DNA of 64,000 nucleotides, taken from positions 1,550,001 to 1,614,000 of the forward strand of contig OZ242357.1 of NCBI GenBank assembly GCA_965208815.1, written 5' to 3'. The notes below the pieces were generated by a model. It was not told the DNA's origin. It made no database searches and was given only the letters and a program-made list of their open reading frames with translations. The position numbers and the translations under genes are program-made. Shown here piece after piece: positions 9,937 through 18,960 of this stretch (position 1 is the first letter of the stretch; each line of letters opens with the position of its first letter). The DNA comes from Bin55 sp009840545. Its GTDB lineage: Bacteria > Pseudomonadota > Gammaproteobacteria > Pseudomonadales > Azotimanducaceae.

Positions 9937-10150
9937 TGTCAATGTCAAGAAAAAATGTCCCACTTTTGTCAACTTCAGGGGCTAGCCCCTGAAAAATTTT
10001 TTTCTTCGTTTTCCTGCTTTTCGATCTGCTCCTTTCGTTTCGCCCGGTAATCCCGCATTCGGTAGCTTGACCCCTGGATGTTCACCACGTGGCAATGGCG
10101 CAGCAGACGGTCCAGCATGGCCGTTGCCATGACGTCGTCGCCCAGCATGG
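9937..10150 (-). mobile_element. IS21-family remnant: istB 3' end and terminal repeat
   Basis: Minus-strand translation of about 9975-10150 gives a typical IstB C-terminus (MLGDDVMATAMLDRLLRHCH followed by NIQGSSYRMRDY). IstB is the ATPase helper of IS21 transposition; the ATPase core and the istA transposase are missing. The outer boundary, TGTCAATGTCAAG at 9937, resembles an IS21-type terminal repeat. The fragment ends where IS3-type sequence begins, within the shared string cccagcatgg at 10141-10150. Non-functional. Confidence 0.75.
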
Positions 10151-10410
10151 GTGCAGTGGGGACCAGCGCCGACAACGCATCGGCGGAGAGCTTTTTCGGA
10201 CTGCTCAAGCGCGATCTCGTCAATGCGATCCGTGATGTTCCGCGATCCGAAGCCATGGCCCGCATCAACGACTACATCGTCAATTTGCACAATCCCTTGA
10301 GGCGAGCGGCCTGGCGGCGAGTTCCACAGACCAAACTCGCCGTCACGGATGCATCGGCAACGAAAAACGAACCAGACCTCTTTCAGGATCTCGTGGAGGA
10401 AAACGGCTAG
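10141..10410 (+). mobile_element. IS3-family transposase C-terminal fragment
   Basis: Plus-strand translation from about 10141 gives SMGAVGTSADNASAESFFGL and continues to a stop at 10408-10410 with NPLRRAAWRRVP. This is the end of an IS3-type orfB integrase domain around the third catalytic acidic residue (the E of AESFF). The first two thirds of the gene are absent. It is fused head-on to the istB scrap, indicating an illegitimate junction between two old IS copies. Confidence 0.75.
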
Positions 10411-10524
10411 ATAAATGCGTGTCTACTTAACATGTCGCAAACCCTTCAGATTGAATCGAATACCCTCTGCTGTCATTCGAAGCTCGTTACATGGAGTAAC
10501 ACAGTCTCGGACTTTCTGCTTGAC

Positions 10525-13500
10525 TCAATGAAAGTTTCGAGCCCTCACAACGGTTTGGTTTCTGGGTTCTCGCTCTGTCAACGACGTTAATTTCTCGCTG
10601 AAATCCACAACCTGACCTGCAACGACATGAATGACATCGCCTTCACGCTCAACCACGCCCTTCACTCGTATGAGCTGTCCCTGCAAAATCTCCGAACGAA
10701 AGCGCTCCAAAACAGTGCGCCAAACAACCACGCTGGCATTGCCTGTCTCATCTTCAAGAGTTAGAAACACGACACCAGTGCTCGTGCTAGGACGTTGTCG
10801 GCACGTCACGAGCCCGGCGACCTGAACAAATCTGTTGGGACTGACCGCAAACAATTCGTCCGCTTTCAAGCATCTTTCAAACTGCTTGTCCTCCCGCATG
10901 ATCTTCAATGGATGATCACCTAACGTCAAATCCAGATAGCTGAAGTCCAAAAACACGCTTTCTCCGACTGTGGGTTCAGGCAACACAACATCGGTGCTAT
11001 ACGGAACCACGACATTGCTAGCCTTCCAGAGTTCTGCAGGACGATCAACGCCTGCCGCATCCCAATGTGCTTGAAATCGATTACCTGAAATGGTTTGCAA
11101 TGCACCCGCTCGAGCGAGAAAGGTCATGTTCTGGTCGTTGAGATCTGCCCGTCGAGCAAGGTCGTCAATGTCTTCGAAAGGCTGATTCTCGGCTATGCGA
11201 TTTCCCACTTCCTCGCTCAGTCCTTTGATCTGTCGCATACCCACCCGAATCGCACCCTGCAAACGATCATATTCTTCGATAACTTTTTCTGAATCTTCGA
11301 TTCGATAGTCCCATCCGCTTTTCTGTACATCGACTCCTCGAATCTCGATGTCGTGTCTCAGAGCGTCCTGAGTAAGTTGCGATGGTGAATAGAATCCCAT
11401 GGGTAGGCTGTTCAGAAGTCCGCAGTAAAACGCCGCTGGTTCGTGTCGCTTCAACCATGAGGATATATACACGAGCAAGGCGAAGCTTGCCGCGTGCGAC
11501 TCTGGAAATCCATATTCGCCAAATCCCTTGATCTGTTCGAAAACCCGTTCAGCGAACTCTTGCGGATGTCCGCGTTCCAGCATTCCGTCCAATAGCTTCT
11601 TTCGGTACTTCTCCAAGCCACCACGTCGCCTCCACGCCGCCATGGAACGTCGCAGATGATCCGCTTCCCCAGCCGAAAAACCCGCAGCAACCATGGCAAG
11701 TTCAATGACTTGCTCCTGAAAAATGGGGATCCCCAACGTTCGTTCCAGAACTTTGCGCACTGCATCGTTCGAATACGTCACAGCCTCTTTCCCCTGCCGC
11801 CGCAACAAGTACGGGTGCACCATGTTGCCTTGTATCGGACCAGGCCTGACAATCGCAACTTCAATCACCAAGTCGTAGAAACATGCAGGTTTGAGTCGCG
11901 GCAACATCGACATTTGAGCGCGGGATTCCACCTGAAACACGCCTACGCTGTCGGCCTTCTGAAGCATGTGGTAGGTTGCCGGATCCTCAGCGGGAAGATT
12001 CGAGACCTCCAATTTGGCATCTCCAGTCAGACCTCGAAAATCATTCACTAGATCCAGTGTCTTGCGAATTGCCGTGAGCATGCCGAGTCCCAACACGTCC
12101 ACCTTGAGCAATTGCATCGCTTCAAGATCATCCTTGTCCCACTGAATAACCGTTCTGTCTTCCATTGCGGCGTTTTCCACTGGGACCAACTCGGACAGCG
12201 GTCCTCTAGATATGACGAAACCTCCTACATGTTGAGACAGATGCCGAGGAAAACCGAGAATCTCGTTGACTAGAGATATGAAGAATTGAACGGTCCGAGA
12301 GTCGGGAGCTATGCCGAGGCTCTGCAGACGTTGGGTCAGTTCTTCTTTGTTATCCCACCAAGACATGGATTTGGCCAGTAGATCGACCATGTCCGGGTCC
12401 AGATCTAGTGCCTTTCCAACATCGCGAATGGCACTGCGTGGCCTGTAGGTGACCAAAGTTGCCGCCAGAGCGGCACGTTCTCTCGTGTACTTTTCGTAGA
12501 TGTACTGAATGACTTCCTCGCGTCGCTCATGTTCGAAATCGACATCAATGTCGGGTGGCTCATGACGTTCTTTGGAGACGAAACGCTCAAACAGAAGATG
12601 GATGCGATCAGGATCCACTTCGGTAATGAACAGGCAATAGCAAACTGCGGAATTTGCCGCTGATCCCCTACCCTGGCAAAGAATGTTGCGACTACGCGCA
12701 AAATGCACGATGTCATATACGGTCAGAAAGTAGTATTCGTACTTCAGTTCTTCGATTAAAGTGAGTTCCTTTTCGAGCAAGTCCTGCACATCGTCGGGAG
12801 TTCCCTCGGGCCAACGCCAATTCGCTCCTTCTAGGGTAAGAGCGCGCAAGTGCTCGATTGGGGTCAAGCCTTGAGGAACGACTTCCGCAGGGTATTCGTA
12901 GCGCAAGGAATTCAGGGAGAATTCGCACATCCTTGCGATCTTTACCGATTCTTTCAGAAGCTCTTCCGCATACAACTCTCTCATGGCTTGGTACGTACGC
13001 AGATGGCGTTCCGCGTTTGAAAACGCCTCGGTTCCCAGCTGACTCACCGCAGATCCAAGACGAATTGCGGTGAGCGTGTCCTGCAACTGTTTTCGTTCCG
13101 GCACGTGCATGTGAACATCGTTGCTCGCAACAATTGGCAAGTTCAATTGCATGGACAGAGTCAAGACATTGGCGGTTTGGTCTAGATCTCGTTCCGTCAG
13201 GAACAATTCCAGAGCCAGCCACAATCGAGGGAGGCTTCCTTGAAGTTCTCGTCCTTGAGCTTCAAGCCTGTCAAGCGGTAGATTGTCCGGCATCCAGAGT
13301 GCAAGACATTCGTTCGTCAGTACGCCGAAATCGCTCACACTCAGTTCGTATTCGCCTTTGGGCATTCGCCGTCGAGCTCGCGTGATGAGTGCCGACAACT
13401 GAGCGTAGGCTTTTCGCGTAGGAGCGAGAAGCACTACTTCCAGCTTGTCTTCTTTGTTTTCCGCAAGGACATCAAACTCCGCCCCTACGATCAGCTTGAT

Positions 13501-13719
13501 CCCAACTTTCTCCGCTTCGACGTGAGCTCTGACAATCCCGGAAAGCGAACATTCGTCCGTTATTGCAACAGCCTCGTAGCCCAATTCTTTGGCACGGGAC
13601 ACCAGTTCTTCAGGATGGGAAGCACCGCGTAAAAACGAGTAGTTGCTCTTGCAATGCAATTCGGCAAAGGCAACCGGTGCAGTGTTCGCAACCGGCTCGG
13701 ACTTAGGAGAAATAGCCAT
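10525..13719 (-). CDS. dnaE2: Error-prone DNA polymerase ImuC (DnaE2)
   Basis: A C-family polymerase for translesion synthesis, working with ImuA/ImuB after DNA damage. The chosen start is ATG 13717-13719 (MAISPKSEP), giving 1064 aa and a 17-base overlap with imuB; a start at 13782 would overlap by 80 bases. Domains in order: an N-terminal PHP domain (AELHCKSNYSFLRG), palm with PDIDVDFEHERR carrying catalytic aspartates, fingers, a helix-hairpin-helix region, and a C-terminal OB fold (VQVAGLVTCRQRP). Length is normal for the family. It is the last gene of the imuA-imuB-dnaE2 operon. Its last 534 bp are duplicated at 2259-2792. Confidence 0.96.
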   Translation of the reverse strand: MAISPKSEPVANTAPVAFAELHCKSNYSFLRGASHPEELVSRAKELGYEAVAITDECSLSGIVRAHVEAEKVGIKLIVGAEFDVLAENKEDKLEVVLLAPTRKAYAQLSALITRARRRMPKGEYELSVSDFGVLTNECLALWMPDNLPLDRLEAQGRELQGSLPRLWLALELFLTERDLDQTANVLTLSMQLNLPIVASNDVHMHVPERKQLQDTLTAIRLGSAVSQLGTEAFSNAERHLRTYQAMRELYAEELLKESVKIARMCEFSLNSLRYEYPAEVVPQGLTPIEHLRALTLEGANWRWPEGTPDDVQDLLEKELTLIEELKYEYYFLTVYDIVHFARSRNILCQGRGSAANSAVCYCLFITEVDPDRIHLLFERFVSKERHEPPDIDVDFEHERREEVIQYIYEKYTRERAALAATLVTYRPRSAIRDVGKALDLDPDMVDLLAKSMSWWDNKEELTQRLQSLGIAPDSRTVQFFISLVNEILGFPRHLSQHVGGFVISRGPLSELVPVENAAMEDRTVIQWDKDDLEAMQLLKVDVLGLGMLTAIRKTLDLVNDFRGLTGDAKLEVSNLPAEDPATYHMLQKADSVGVFQVESRAQMSMLPRLKPACFYDLVIEVAIVRPGPIQGNMVHPYLLRRQGKEAVTYSNDAVRKVLERTLGIPIFQEQVIELAMVAAGFSAGEADHLRRSMAAWRRRGGLEKYRKKLLDGMLERGHPQEFAERVFEQIKGFGEYGFPESHAASFALLVYISSWLKRHEPAAFYCGLLNSLPMGFYSPSQLTQDALRHDIEIRGVDVQKSGWDYRIEDSEKVIEEYDRLQGAIRVGMRQIKGLSEEVGNRIAENQPFEDIDDLARRADLNDQNMTFLARAGALQTISGNRFQAHWDAAGVDRPAELWKASNVVVPYSTDVVLPEPTVGESVFLDFSYLDLTLGDHPLKIMREDKQFERCLKADELFAVSPNRFVQVAGLVTCRQRPSTSTGVVFLTLEDETGNASVVVWRTVLERFRSEILQGQLIRVKGVVEREGDVIHVVAGQVVDFSEKLTSLTEREPRNQTVVRARNFH
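10527..11060. repeat. 534-bp direct repeat, copy in intact dnaE2
   Basis: The partner of 2259-2792, in the same orientation with an offset of 8268 bases. The two copies bracket about 7.7 kb that holds C1, P2, P3, C2 and the IS21/IS3 scraps. Only three mismatches were noticed, so the copies are young or homogenised. Confidence 0.93.
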
Positions 13720-15133
13720 GTTGAAACCATCCTTCCTCATTGCTGAACAACCAGCACAACGAACCACTTTCGTGCCGGGCAACGAAGTAATCTCGCGAAA
13801 AATGACCCTCCCACCATCCGCTTTGAATACGTTCCGGTCCTTTCAGCAATTCAAAATGCTTGCGTCTAACCGGCAACGGAGGTTCGAAGAGCCATAAAGG
13901 TCGGTGCCCCGGAGTAAAGAATGGAGGAGTATCGTGTCCGTATTCGCGATCGTTTGAAGGAGACCAGGCACATTCCGGACGATGATCGTCCAAATTGCGC
14001 AACAACTGCCAAGACGAGATACCGAGACGTGCCGTCAGACGATCAAGCAGGTCGCCAGGCAACACGGGTTTAACTTCGTGCGTCCCAAGCAGATCCCGTT
14101 GTGTGGCTCCCGTGTTCAGCAGAGAATCCACTCGAGTGGCTTCTAGACAGATCGAAATTACTTCTCTGGGTAGATCGAAGGATTCGAGAGCGAGTTCCGA
14201 ATATTCCAAAATCTGCGAAACGCGAGTCCGTGGGTGCGAGAAACGAACGGGCACAGATATTCCCTCATCGTCAAACGGACTGAAGGTCCACAGGGTTTCC
14301 ATTACGCCAAGCTGACGAGTTTGCAACCAACGCACCAGCTCCAATGACAATTGCTCCATATGCACATCGAGCGATTGCCGATCCTTGACGGGCTCTAGAA
14401 GATGAATCTCGGATCGAAAGGGTTCCGCCGGCGCAGTGTATTTCTGAGGATCGAAGGTGGAGCCCACTAAACGCGCCACATACTCAAGCAGACTTTTTTC
14501 GAATCTCTGTCCCAGTTCGTTCCGTGGCAAATTCATTAATTCACCAAACGAACGTATTCCCATGTTGGACAGTCGTTCAATGTCCGATGGCGCAAGTTCC
14601 GCATATTTCAAGCTGGTCTCACGCAGGCAGGCCAAGGTGCGGCTTCGAACTGTCTCCGTATCGGGGTATTCCGGCAGTGGAATGGGGATCTTGGCGTGGG
14701 CAAGAACGCGAGCGGCGGATGGAGTATGCGCAATGCCGATGAACGACTTGTGCCCGATGCGTCGCAAGGCATGTTTGAGCAAGTGCACAATACGATCGAC
14801 ACTGCCGAACAACTTGAGGCTTCCGGAGATCTCAAGCATTACGTCGTACGGCAAAGAAACGCTGACGCGAGGTGTAAATCGGTAAGCTACTGGAACGATC
14901 TTTTCCAGATATTCCTTCTCAGCTTCTTCATCCCTTTTGTAGCAAACCAAATCTGGTGCCAAACTGCTTGCTGTCGCCAGGCTGCTACCCAAAGCGATTC
15001 CGGCTTCTTGCGCGATGCCGTTCATAAGATGGATCTTGCGTTCGTCGACCACGACAGAGGCTTGTCGACTAGCATGCGATCCTTCGTACATTTCTAGACC
15101 CATCTGAGGCAGATGAGCGCATAACCAAAGCAT
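13703..15133 (-). CDS. imuB: ImuB, Y-family-like translesion protein
   Basis: Predicted 476 aa. ImuB is the hub of the ImuA-ImuB-DnaE2 mutasome: it resembles Y-family polymerases but is catalytically inactive and recruits the others to the beta clamp. The N-terminus (MLWLCAHLPQMGLEMY) lies where active Y-family enzymes carry their first metal-binding aspartate, and it lacks one. The little-finger-like region and the HLLEPVKDRQSLDVHMEQLS segment are typical. It is translationally coupled to imuA by a TAATG overlap at 15131-15135 and overlaps the dnaE2 start by 17 bases, so the three proteins are probably made together under LexA control. Confidence 0.93.
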   Translation of the reverse strand: MLWLCAHLPQMGLEMYEGSHASRQASVVVDERKIHLMNGIAQEAGIALGSSLATASSLAPDLVCYKRDEEAEKEYLEKIVPVAYRFTPRVSVSLPYDVMLEISGSLKLFGSVDRIVHLLKHALRRIGHKSFIGIAHTPSAARVLAHAKIPIPLPEYPDTETVRSRTLACLRETSLKYAELAPSDIERLSNMGIRSFGELMNLPRNELGQRFEKSLLEYVARLVGSTFDPQKYTAPAEPFRSEIHLLEPVKDRQSLDVHMEQLSLELVRWLQTRQLGVMETLWTFSPFDDEGISVPVRFSHPRTRVSQILEYSELALESFDLPREVISICLEATRVDSLLNTGATQRDLLGTHEVKPVLPGDLLDRLTARLGISSWQLLRNLDDHRPECAWSPSNDREYGHDTPPFFTPGHRPLWLFEPPLPVRRKHFELLKGPERIQSGWWEGHFSRDYFVARHESGSLCWLFSNEEGWFQHGYFS

Positions 15134-15876
15134 TAGGCAATCCTCCTATTTGTTTCTCTCGTTCTTTCCATTTGTCTCCACAAATTCCATTTCCCAGCTA
15201 TGTAGTCCGTTGGAAGAGCGTTTGGATGCCACTGCAACTTCAACGACACATCGTTCACAGCCCATCCTCCTTTGCGTTTCAAAATCGACAGCACCATCAT
15301 GTCTCCCGTGTTTGATCGAGAACTGTGTATGTGGAATCGAAATTCGGCAGGAGAGGATTCTCTAGCTGCTCGTGAAGAGCGAAAGATCGTGCTCCACACG
15401 CGATTCTCCTTTGCACGGGACTGTACGCGCCGAAGCTGCTTATCTTGAAGTTCCCGCTCGTTCAACCACGCAAGAGCCGCGCTGCAACTGCCGGATTCCA
15501 GGATTTTTTCCAAGGCCCACAACGCTTCTTGATGATTGTTGGGATGCACCAGCAGAACGCGATTCACGTCAATTCCCAATGAATGCAATGCGGGCGCGTA
15601 CGGCACGAAGGGGGGATTGATCCAAGCCACCCACCGTGTGTCTCGGTGAAGAAGATGGCGCAAACCAGGCATGAGCAGTCGCAACTCGCCGCAACCTTGT
15701 TTGTCGACGAGCAATTCCAAAAGCGCATCGCGAGGCCAACCTCGATCATGGAGCAAACGGTCCAAGTTGGCGAATCCTGTCGGGATTCCCGACGCTGATT
15801 CGATGCCGACGCTATCTGTTAGATCACGCGCTCGCCAAATAAAATCCTTGCTGAGAAGGGTCTGTAGGTTTGACAC
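15133..15876 (-). CDS. imuA: ImuA, RecA/SulA-like translesion accessory protein
   Basis: Predicted 247 aa from GTG 15874-15876. The protein belongs to the ImuA family seen upstream of imuB in proteobacterial mutagenesis cassettes. It shows the family start (GIPTGFANLDRLLHDRGWP) and a RecA-like core with VAWINPPFVPYAPALHSLGI and ALAWLN. It probably modulates RecA and the mutasome. It is first in the operon; the LexA box begins six bases upstream of the start codon, so repression would block transcription directly. The alternative ATG at 15878-15880 is out of frame. Confidence 0.92.
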   Translation of the reverse strand: MSNLQTLLSKDFIWRARDLTDSVGIESASGIPTGFANLDRLLHDRGWPRDALLELLVDKQGCGELRLLMPGLRHLLHRDTRWVAWINPPFVPYAPALHSLGIDVNRVLLVHPNNHQEALWALEKILESGSCSAALAWLNERELQDKQLRRVQSRAKENRVWSTIFRSSRAARESSPAEFRFHIHSSRSNTGDMMVLSILKRKGGWAVNDVSLKLQWHPNALPTDYIAGKWNLWRQMERTRETNRRIA

Positions 15877-15881
15877 ACATA

Positions 15882-15901
15882 TACTGTACTTAAGACCAGT
15901 A
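15882..15901 (-). promoter_or_regulatory. LexA (SOS) box upstream of imuA
   Basis: The site TACTGTACTTAAGACCAGTA fits the E. coli-type consensus TACTGT-N8-ACAGTA with one mismatch (CCAGTA). It lies immediately before the imuA start, where a repressor would occlude the promoter or early elongation. imuA-imuB-dnaE2 cassettes are classically LexA-regulated. A second, poorer palindrome lies at about 15909-15926. Confidence 0.8.
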
Positions 15902-15985
15902 TTACTATAACTGTACGGATATCAGTGTCAAGTAGTTGGAGTAAATTTTTGCAATATACGCCTCTGTAACTATGGCAGCCTACTT

Positions 15986-16257
15986 CCAGCGTACAGGATC
16001 TCGATGGAGCCGGAAGGTGATTGGTGTGGGCCGTCAGGAGACGATGCAGAAGCTGGGTTCCCAGAATCTCCAGTTATAACGATAGACGAACTCGTCGAGC
16101 TATTTCTGCTGCTTGGGCATGGACACTCTGTGAAAGGTGCCAAACAGAAAACCCTTGAGGTTTACGATGGCGGTGTGCACCTTTGGCAGCCATTCGTCCA
16201 CCTTCTCGGCGGACAAGGTGCACGACTCGACCTCCAGCCCCTCCTCGAGATTCATCA
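15986..16257 (-). mobile_element. IS1595-like transposase remnant, left flank of R-M island
   Basis: Minus-strand translation gives KVHTAIVNLKGFLFGTFHRV then, after an in-frame TAG, LDEFVYRYNWRF, the recognisable end of an IS1595/ISXO2-type transposase. The rest of the element is missing. The same sequence in inverted orientation lies at about 22495-22672. The plus-strand open frame here (16004-16279) is the antisense shadow of this remnant. Confidence 0.65.
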
Positions 16258-17439
16258 TGCCTGCTGTTGCGACACATGATCAATAAAGTCGTACACATTC
16301 ATGATCCACGCTCTCTGGGCGCTTGTGTAGGTACCATGCAGTTCAGCAGGCACGACAAGCTGAACTCTGTTGGCTTGCATCTCTGCAGTCTGGGTCTCGC
16401 TGATTCCGGGCTCCAGCGTCAGGAGATGCTTATCCGGCACCCGTTTGGCTTCCGAGAGAATCTGTCGCCATCGATCTTTACAAGTGACCTTTACCCCCAG
16501 CATTGCAAGACCGGCAGCAGGGAATTCCTGATTGTGATACTCGGCTGCACCCGGGAAAAGAAAATCAGGACGCGAACTGTGCTCTGTAACTGCATGCCGG
16601 TCATATCTCAGTCCGAAGGATTTGAAAATCTCTTCAAGATGATGTTCAAGTGCATAGCCGGCCCGCGCCTTTCTTCTGTTGTGTACGCTGAGTGAGAGGC
16701 GGATAAACCCTTCCACATCGACATCCTCGCCGGACCAAAAGCCGCCTCTTAAACGCGGTGCCACTTCATGATGTTCCATGCGGCGAAACAGCTTCTCCTC
16801 ATGCTCCATCCATGCAAGCAAAGCGCTGTCTGGATCAGCCACGGGGCTGACTTGGGGGAGAGTATTCCGGGCAAATCGAGAAAATTCTGCTGTCGTCGGA
16901 AACACTCCTTCGAACGGTTCAAGTAACGCATCCAGTGTCCCAGTCTCCAGTTCCTCTATCTCTATACCAAGAGATTGGAGAACAAATTTCGCGGCGAAGC
17001 CAATTTTCTGGTCGTCCCCTTTGACAAGATCTGAGTACGTGAAACTGGTCCCTAGTTCTCCGGCCGAGAGGCCGAAAAGCCATGCAATGCGGCTTTCTTC
17101 CGTACTTCCCTGCTCAACAACAATGATGACTATGTCACCGGAAGCTCTCCTAGCCACAACCAGCAAGTCACCTGCACTTGCGTGCTCCATCACGGTATTG
17201 CTTCTGAAATAGAGCCTGTATTCAGTTCGGACCGGGTTGCGTTCGCGTGCGTCGTACCACGTGACGGTTGAGTCGTTTGAGAATCCCTCGTTTTCGTCAC
17301 CAAACCACACAAAACGCGTCGGTATGTTTGAAAGCTTCTCAAGACCCAGCAGCTGTTTCAGAGCCATCACACCGTTGAACTCGTGCTGGTTCGAAATTTC
17401 AGGGTGGGCCTCTACAACACTAAGCCGTTTAGCAACCAC
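16255..17439 (-). CDS. EcoRII-like type II restriction endonuclease
   Basis: Predicted 394 aa from GTG 17437-17439. The C-terminal ~140 residues match the EcoRII catalytic domain: NRRKARAG, RPDFLFPGAAEYH (D292), LGVKVTCKDRWRQIL (K317) and QLVVPAELH. They form a PD-(D/E)xK nuclease expected to cut at CCWGG-type sites. The N-terminal half differs from EcoRII and would be the DNA-binding or effector domain. The frame is open back to about 17512 and gives sensible sequence (YRIRKGYLSEYFGG) without a normal start codon, so the true N-terminus may be longer or affected by a frameshift. It lies downstream of the methyltransferase gene on the same strand. Confidence 0.9.
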   Translation of the reverse strand: MVAKRLSVVEAHPEISNQHEFNGVMALKQLLGLEKLSNIPTRFVWFGDENEGFSNDSTVTWYDARERNPVRTEYRLYFRSNTVMEHASAGDLLVVARRASGDIVIIVVEQGSTEESRIAWLFGLSAGELGTSFTYSDLVKGDDQKIGFAAKFVLQSLGIEIEELETGTLDALLEPFEGVFPTTAEFSRFARNTLPQVSPVADPDSALLAWMEHEEKLFRRMEHHEVAPRLRGGFWSGEDVDVEGFIRLSLSVHNRRKARAGYALEHHLEEIFKSFGLRYDRHAVTEHSSRPDFLFPGAAEYHNQEFPAAGLAMLGVKVTCKDRWRQILSEAKRVPDKHLLTLEPGISETQTAEMQANRVQLVVPAELHGTYTSAQRAWIMNVYDFIDHVSQQQA

Positions 17440-17622
17440 ACCGCCAAAATACTCGGACAGGTACCCTTTTCTTATCCTGTAACTCCCACTTTGGTTTCAT
17501 TAGCGATACCTTCGATCACAAGGTTGTCCTCTCTCGAAAACAGCCATTCTCCCTCAAGTTGGACTTTGTGTGTTTCCCGCGGATAACCTACATCATGCGC
17601 AATCAGTTTCCGGTGAGAGATA

Positions 17623-18960
17623 TCACGCATTGGCGGCCTGCGGCTCCTCTTCCGCAGAGGCATACTCCAGATCCAGTTCAGTCTGCCTCCATTCGTTTGC
17701 CATGACTGTAAGAATATGTGATCGCATGAACCGGGCAATGGTTTCGACAACTGGCACAACCACTGAGTTGCCAAACTGCTTGTACGCCTGTGTGTCAGAA
17801 ACAGGAATTTCGAAACGAGGTCGTCCGCGTCCGTCAAAGCCCATCAGCCGTGCACACTCTCTAGGGGTTAGGCGGCGGGGTCGTTTCCTATGCTGGTGGA
17901 CAAGTATTTCCGATCCGTCTTTATAGTATCGCGCAGAAAGCGTGCGGGAGGTATCGTCTGGGCCAACAAGTCCATATCCGAACCCGTTTCCCCGCGACTT
18001 GTGCTTGGCAGCATAGCTCTTGAGATAGCTCCAAAGCTTTTTCGTAAGGGTGTATTTCGGGTCCACTTTCCCCTCTAGCCCAAATGTGTAGGGAGGGTCT
18101 TCCGGTTCAGAACCATTCTGCGGATGTAGGATCGAGCGCAAGACCGGGCCACTCTCAGAATCTGGGACCTCGAGTTTGCTGAAGTCAAACCCGGTATTCT
18201 CTCTGAAACCGGCAATGAAGATTCGTTCACGGTTCTGAGGAACAAACCCCTTGGCATTAATCACACGCCAGTCAATGTGATAACCAAGCTCCACTTCCAG
18301 AGTTTTCCTGATCACCTGAAACGTATTCCCCCTATCGTGATTGATTAGATTCTTCACGTTCTCCAGCAAGAAGGCAGCTGGCTGGTGATGGGCTATGATC
18401 CTAGCTGCATCGAAGAACAGAGTTCCTTGCGTAGTATCGGCAAAGCCGTGCTTCATGCCCAGCGCATTCTTTTTTGAAACACCCGCAATGGAGAAGGGTT
18501 GGCATGGAAATCCTGCAAGCAAGATGTCGTGTGCAGGAATTTCTTTCTCTGGCACGGCAGTGATGTCTCCCTCGACAGGGTGAGTGCACGGGAAATTTGC
18601 GTGATAAGTAGCACGGCAGGGCGAGTCCCACTCACTGGTGAAGACGCATCGTCCTCCAATGGACTCAAACCCGATCCGGAAGCCACCGATACCTGCAAAC
18701 AGGTCAATAAAGGTAAATGCAGGCCTTTCCGCCGGCTTGTACCGTCCATTTACAGAGACCTGTTTCGACAGCCATTCGATGACTGTCTTTTTGGGGGCAG
18801 TTTCCCCGGATCTCCAACGATATACTGTTCTTATGCTGTAACCTGTCCTTGCAGCTATTTCCTGCTTGGACAGCCCGGACCTCTCTATGAGACCGGATAT
18901 TTCTGTGGTCCCGGATGCCAGCACTCTTTCCCTCCGGGTCATTTTTTGACAGAATGACAT
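17623..18960 (-). CDS. dcm: Dcm/M.EcoRII-like DNA (cytosine-5) methyltransferase
   Basis: Predicted 445 aa. Residues ~20-66 form a helix-turn-helix, as in Dcm and M.EcoRII, where it can also act in autoregulation. The methyltransferase domain carries motif I (FAGIGGF, 88-94), the catalytic GFPCQPFS with C153, ENV at 200-202, QNRERIFI and a final QFGNSVVVPVV. The target-recognition segment (LWSYLKSYAAKHKSRGNGFG then RTLSARYYKDGSEIL) is nearly diagnostic for CCWGG enzymes. It would protect host DNA from the adjacent nuclease. It is divergent from the GHKL ATPase gene across a 134-base gap. ATG at 18960 was chosen; an internal ATG at codon 7 is possible. Confidence 0.95.
   Translation of the reverse strand: MSFCQKMTRRERVLASGTTEISGLIERSGLSKQEIAARTGYSIRTVYRWRSGETAPKKTVIEWLSKQVSVNGRYKPAERPAFTFIDLFAGIGGFRIGFESIGGRCVFTSEWDSPCRATYHANFPCTHPVEGDITAVPEKEIPAHDILLAGFPCQPFSIAGVSKKNALGMKHGFADTTQGTLFFDAARIIAHHQPAAFLLENVKNLINHDRGNTFQVIRKTLEVELGYHIDWRVINAKGFVPQNRERIFIAGFRENTGFDFSKLEVPDSESGPVLRSILHPQNGSEPEDPPYTFGLEGKVDPKYTLTKKLWSYLKSYAAKHKSRGNGFGYGLVGPDDTSRTLSARYYKDGSEILVHQHRKRPRRLTPRECARLMGFDGRGRPRFEIPVSDTQAYKQFGNSVVVPVVETIARFMRSHILTVMANEWRQTELDLEYASAEEEPQAANA

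Noticed and set aside
10078..10410. 110-codon frame read as a complete small gene
   Set aside because: Its first third is the antisense of the istB fragment; only the IS3 integrase end is real sequence, and it is truncated.
13720..13782. Longer N-terminus for DnaE2 starting at 13782
   Set aside because: It would overlap imuB by 80 bases, and the extra residues (a Cys/Arg-rich stretch) do not fit the family; the Met at 13719 does.
15909..15926. Second LexA box before imuA
   Set aside because: Spacing is seven instead of eight between half sites and the outer bases do not match, so it is not listed as a site of its own.
16004..16279. Plus-strand 91-codon open frame at the left edge of the R-M island
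   Set aside because: It is the antisense of the IS1595-like transposase remnant, whose minus-strand translation is recognisable.
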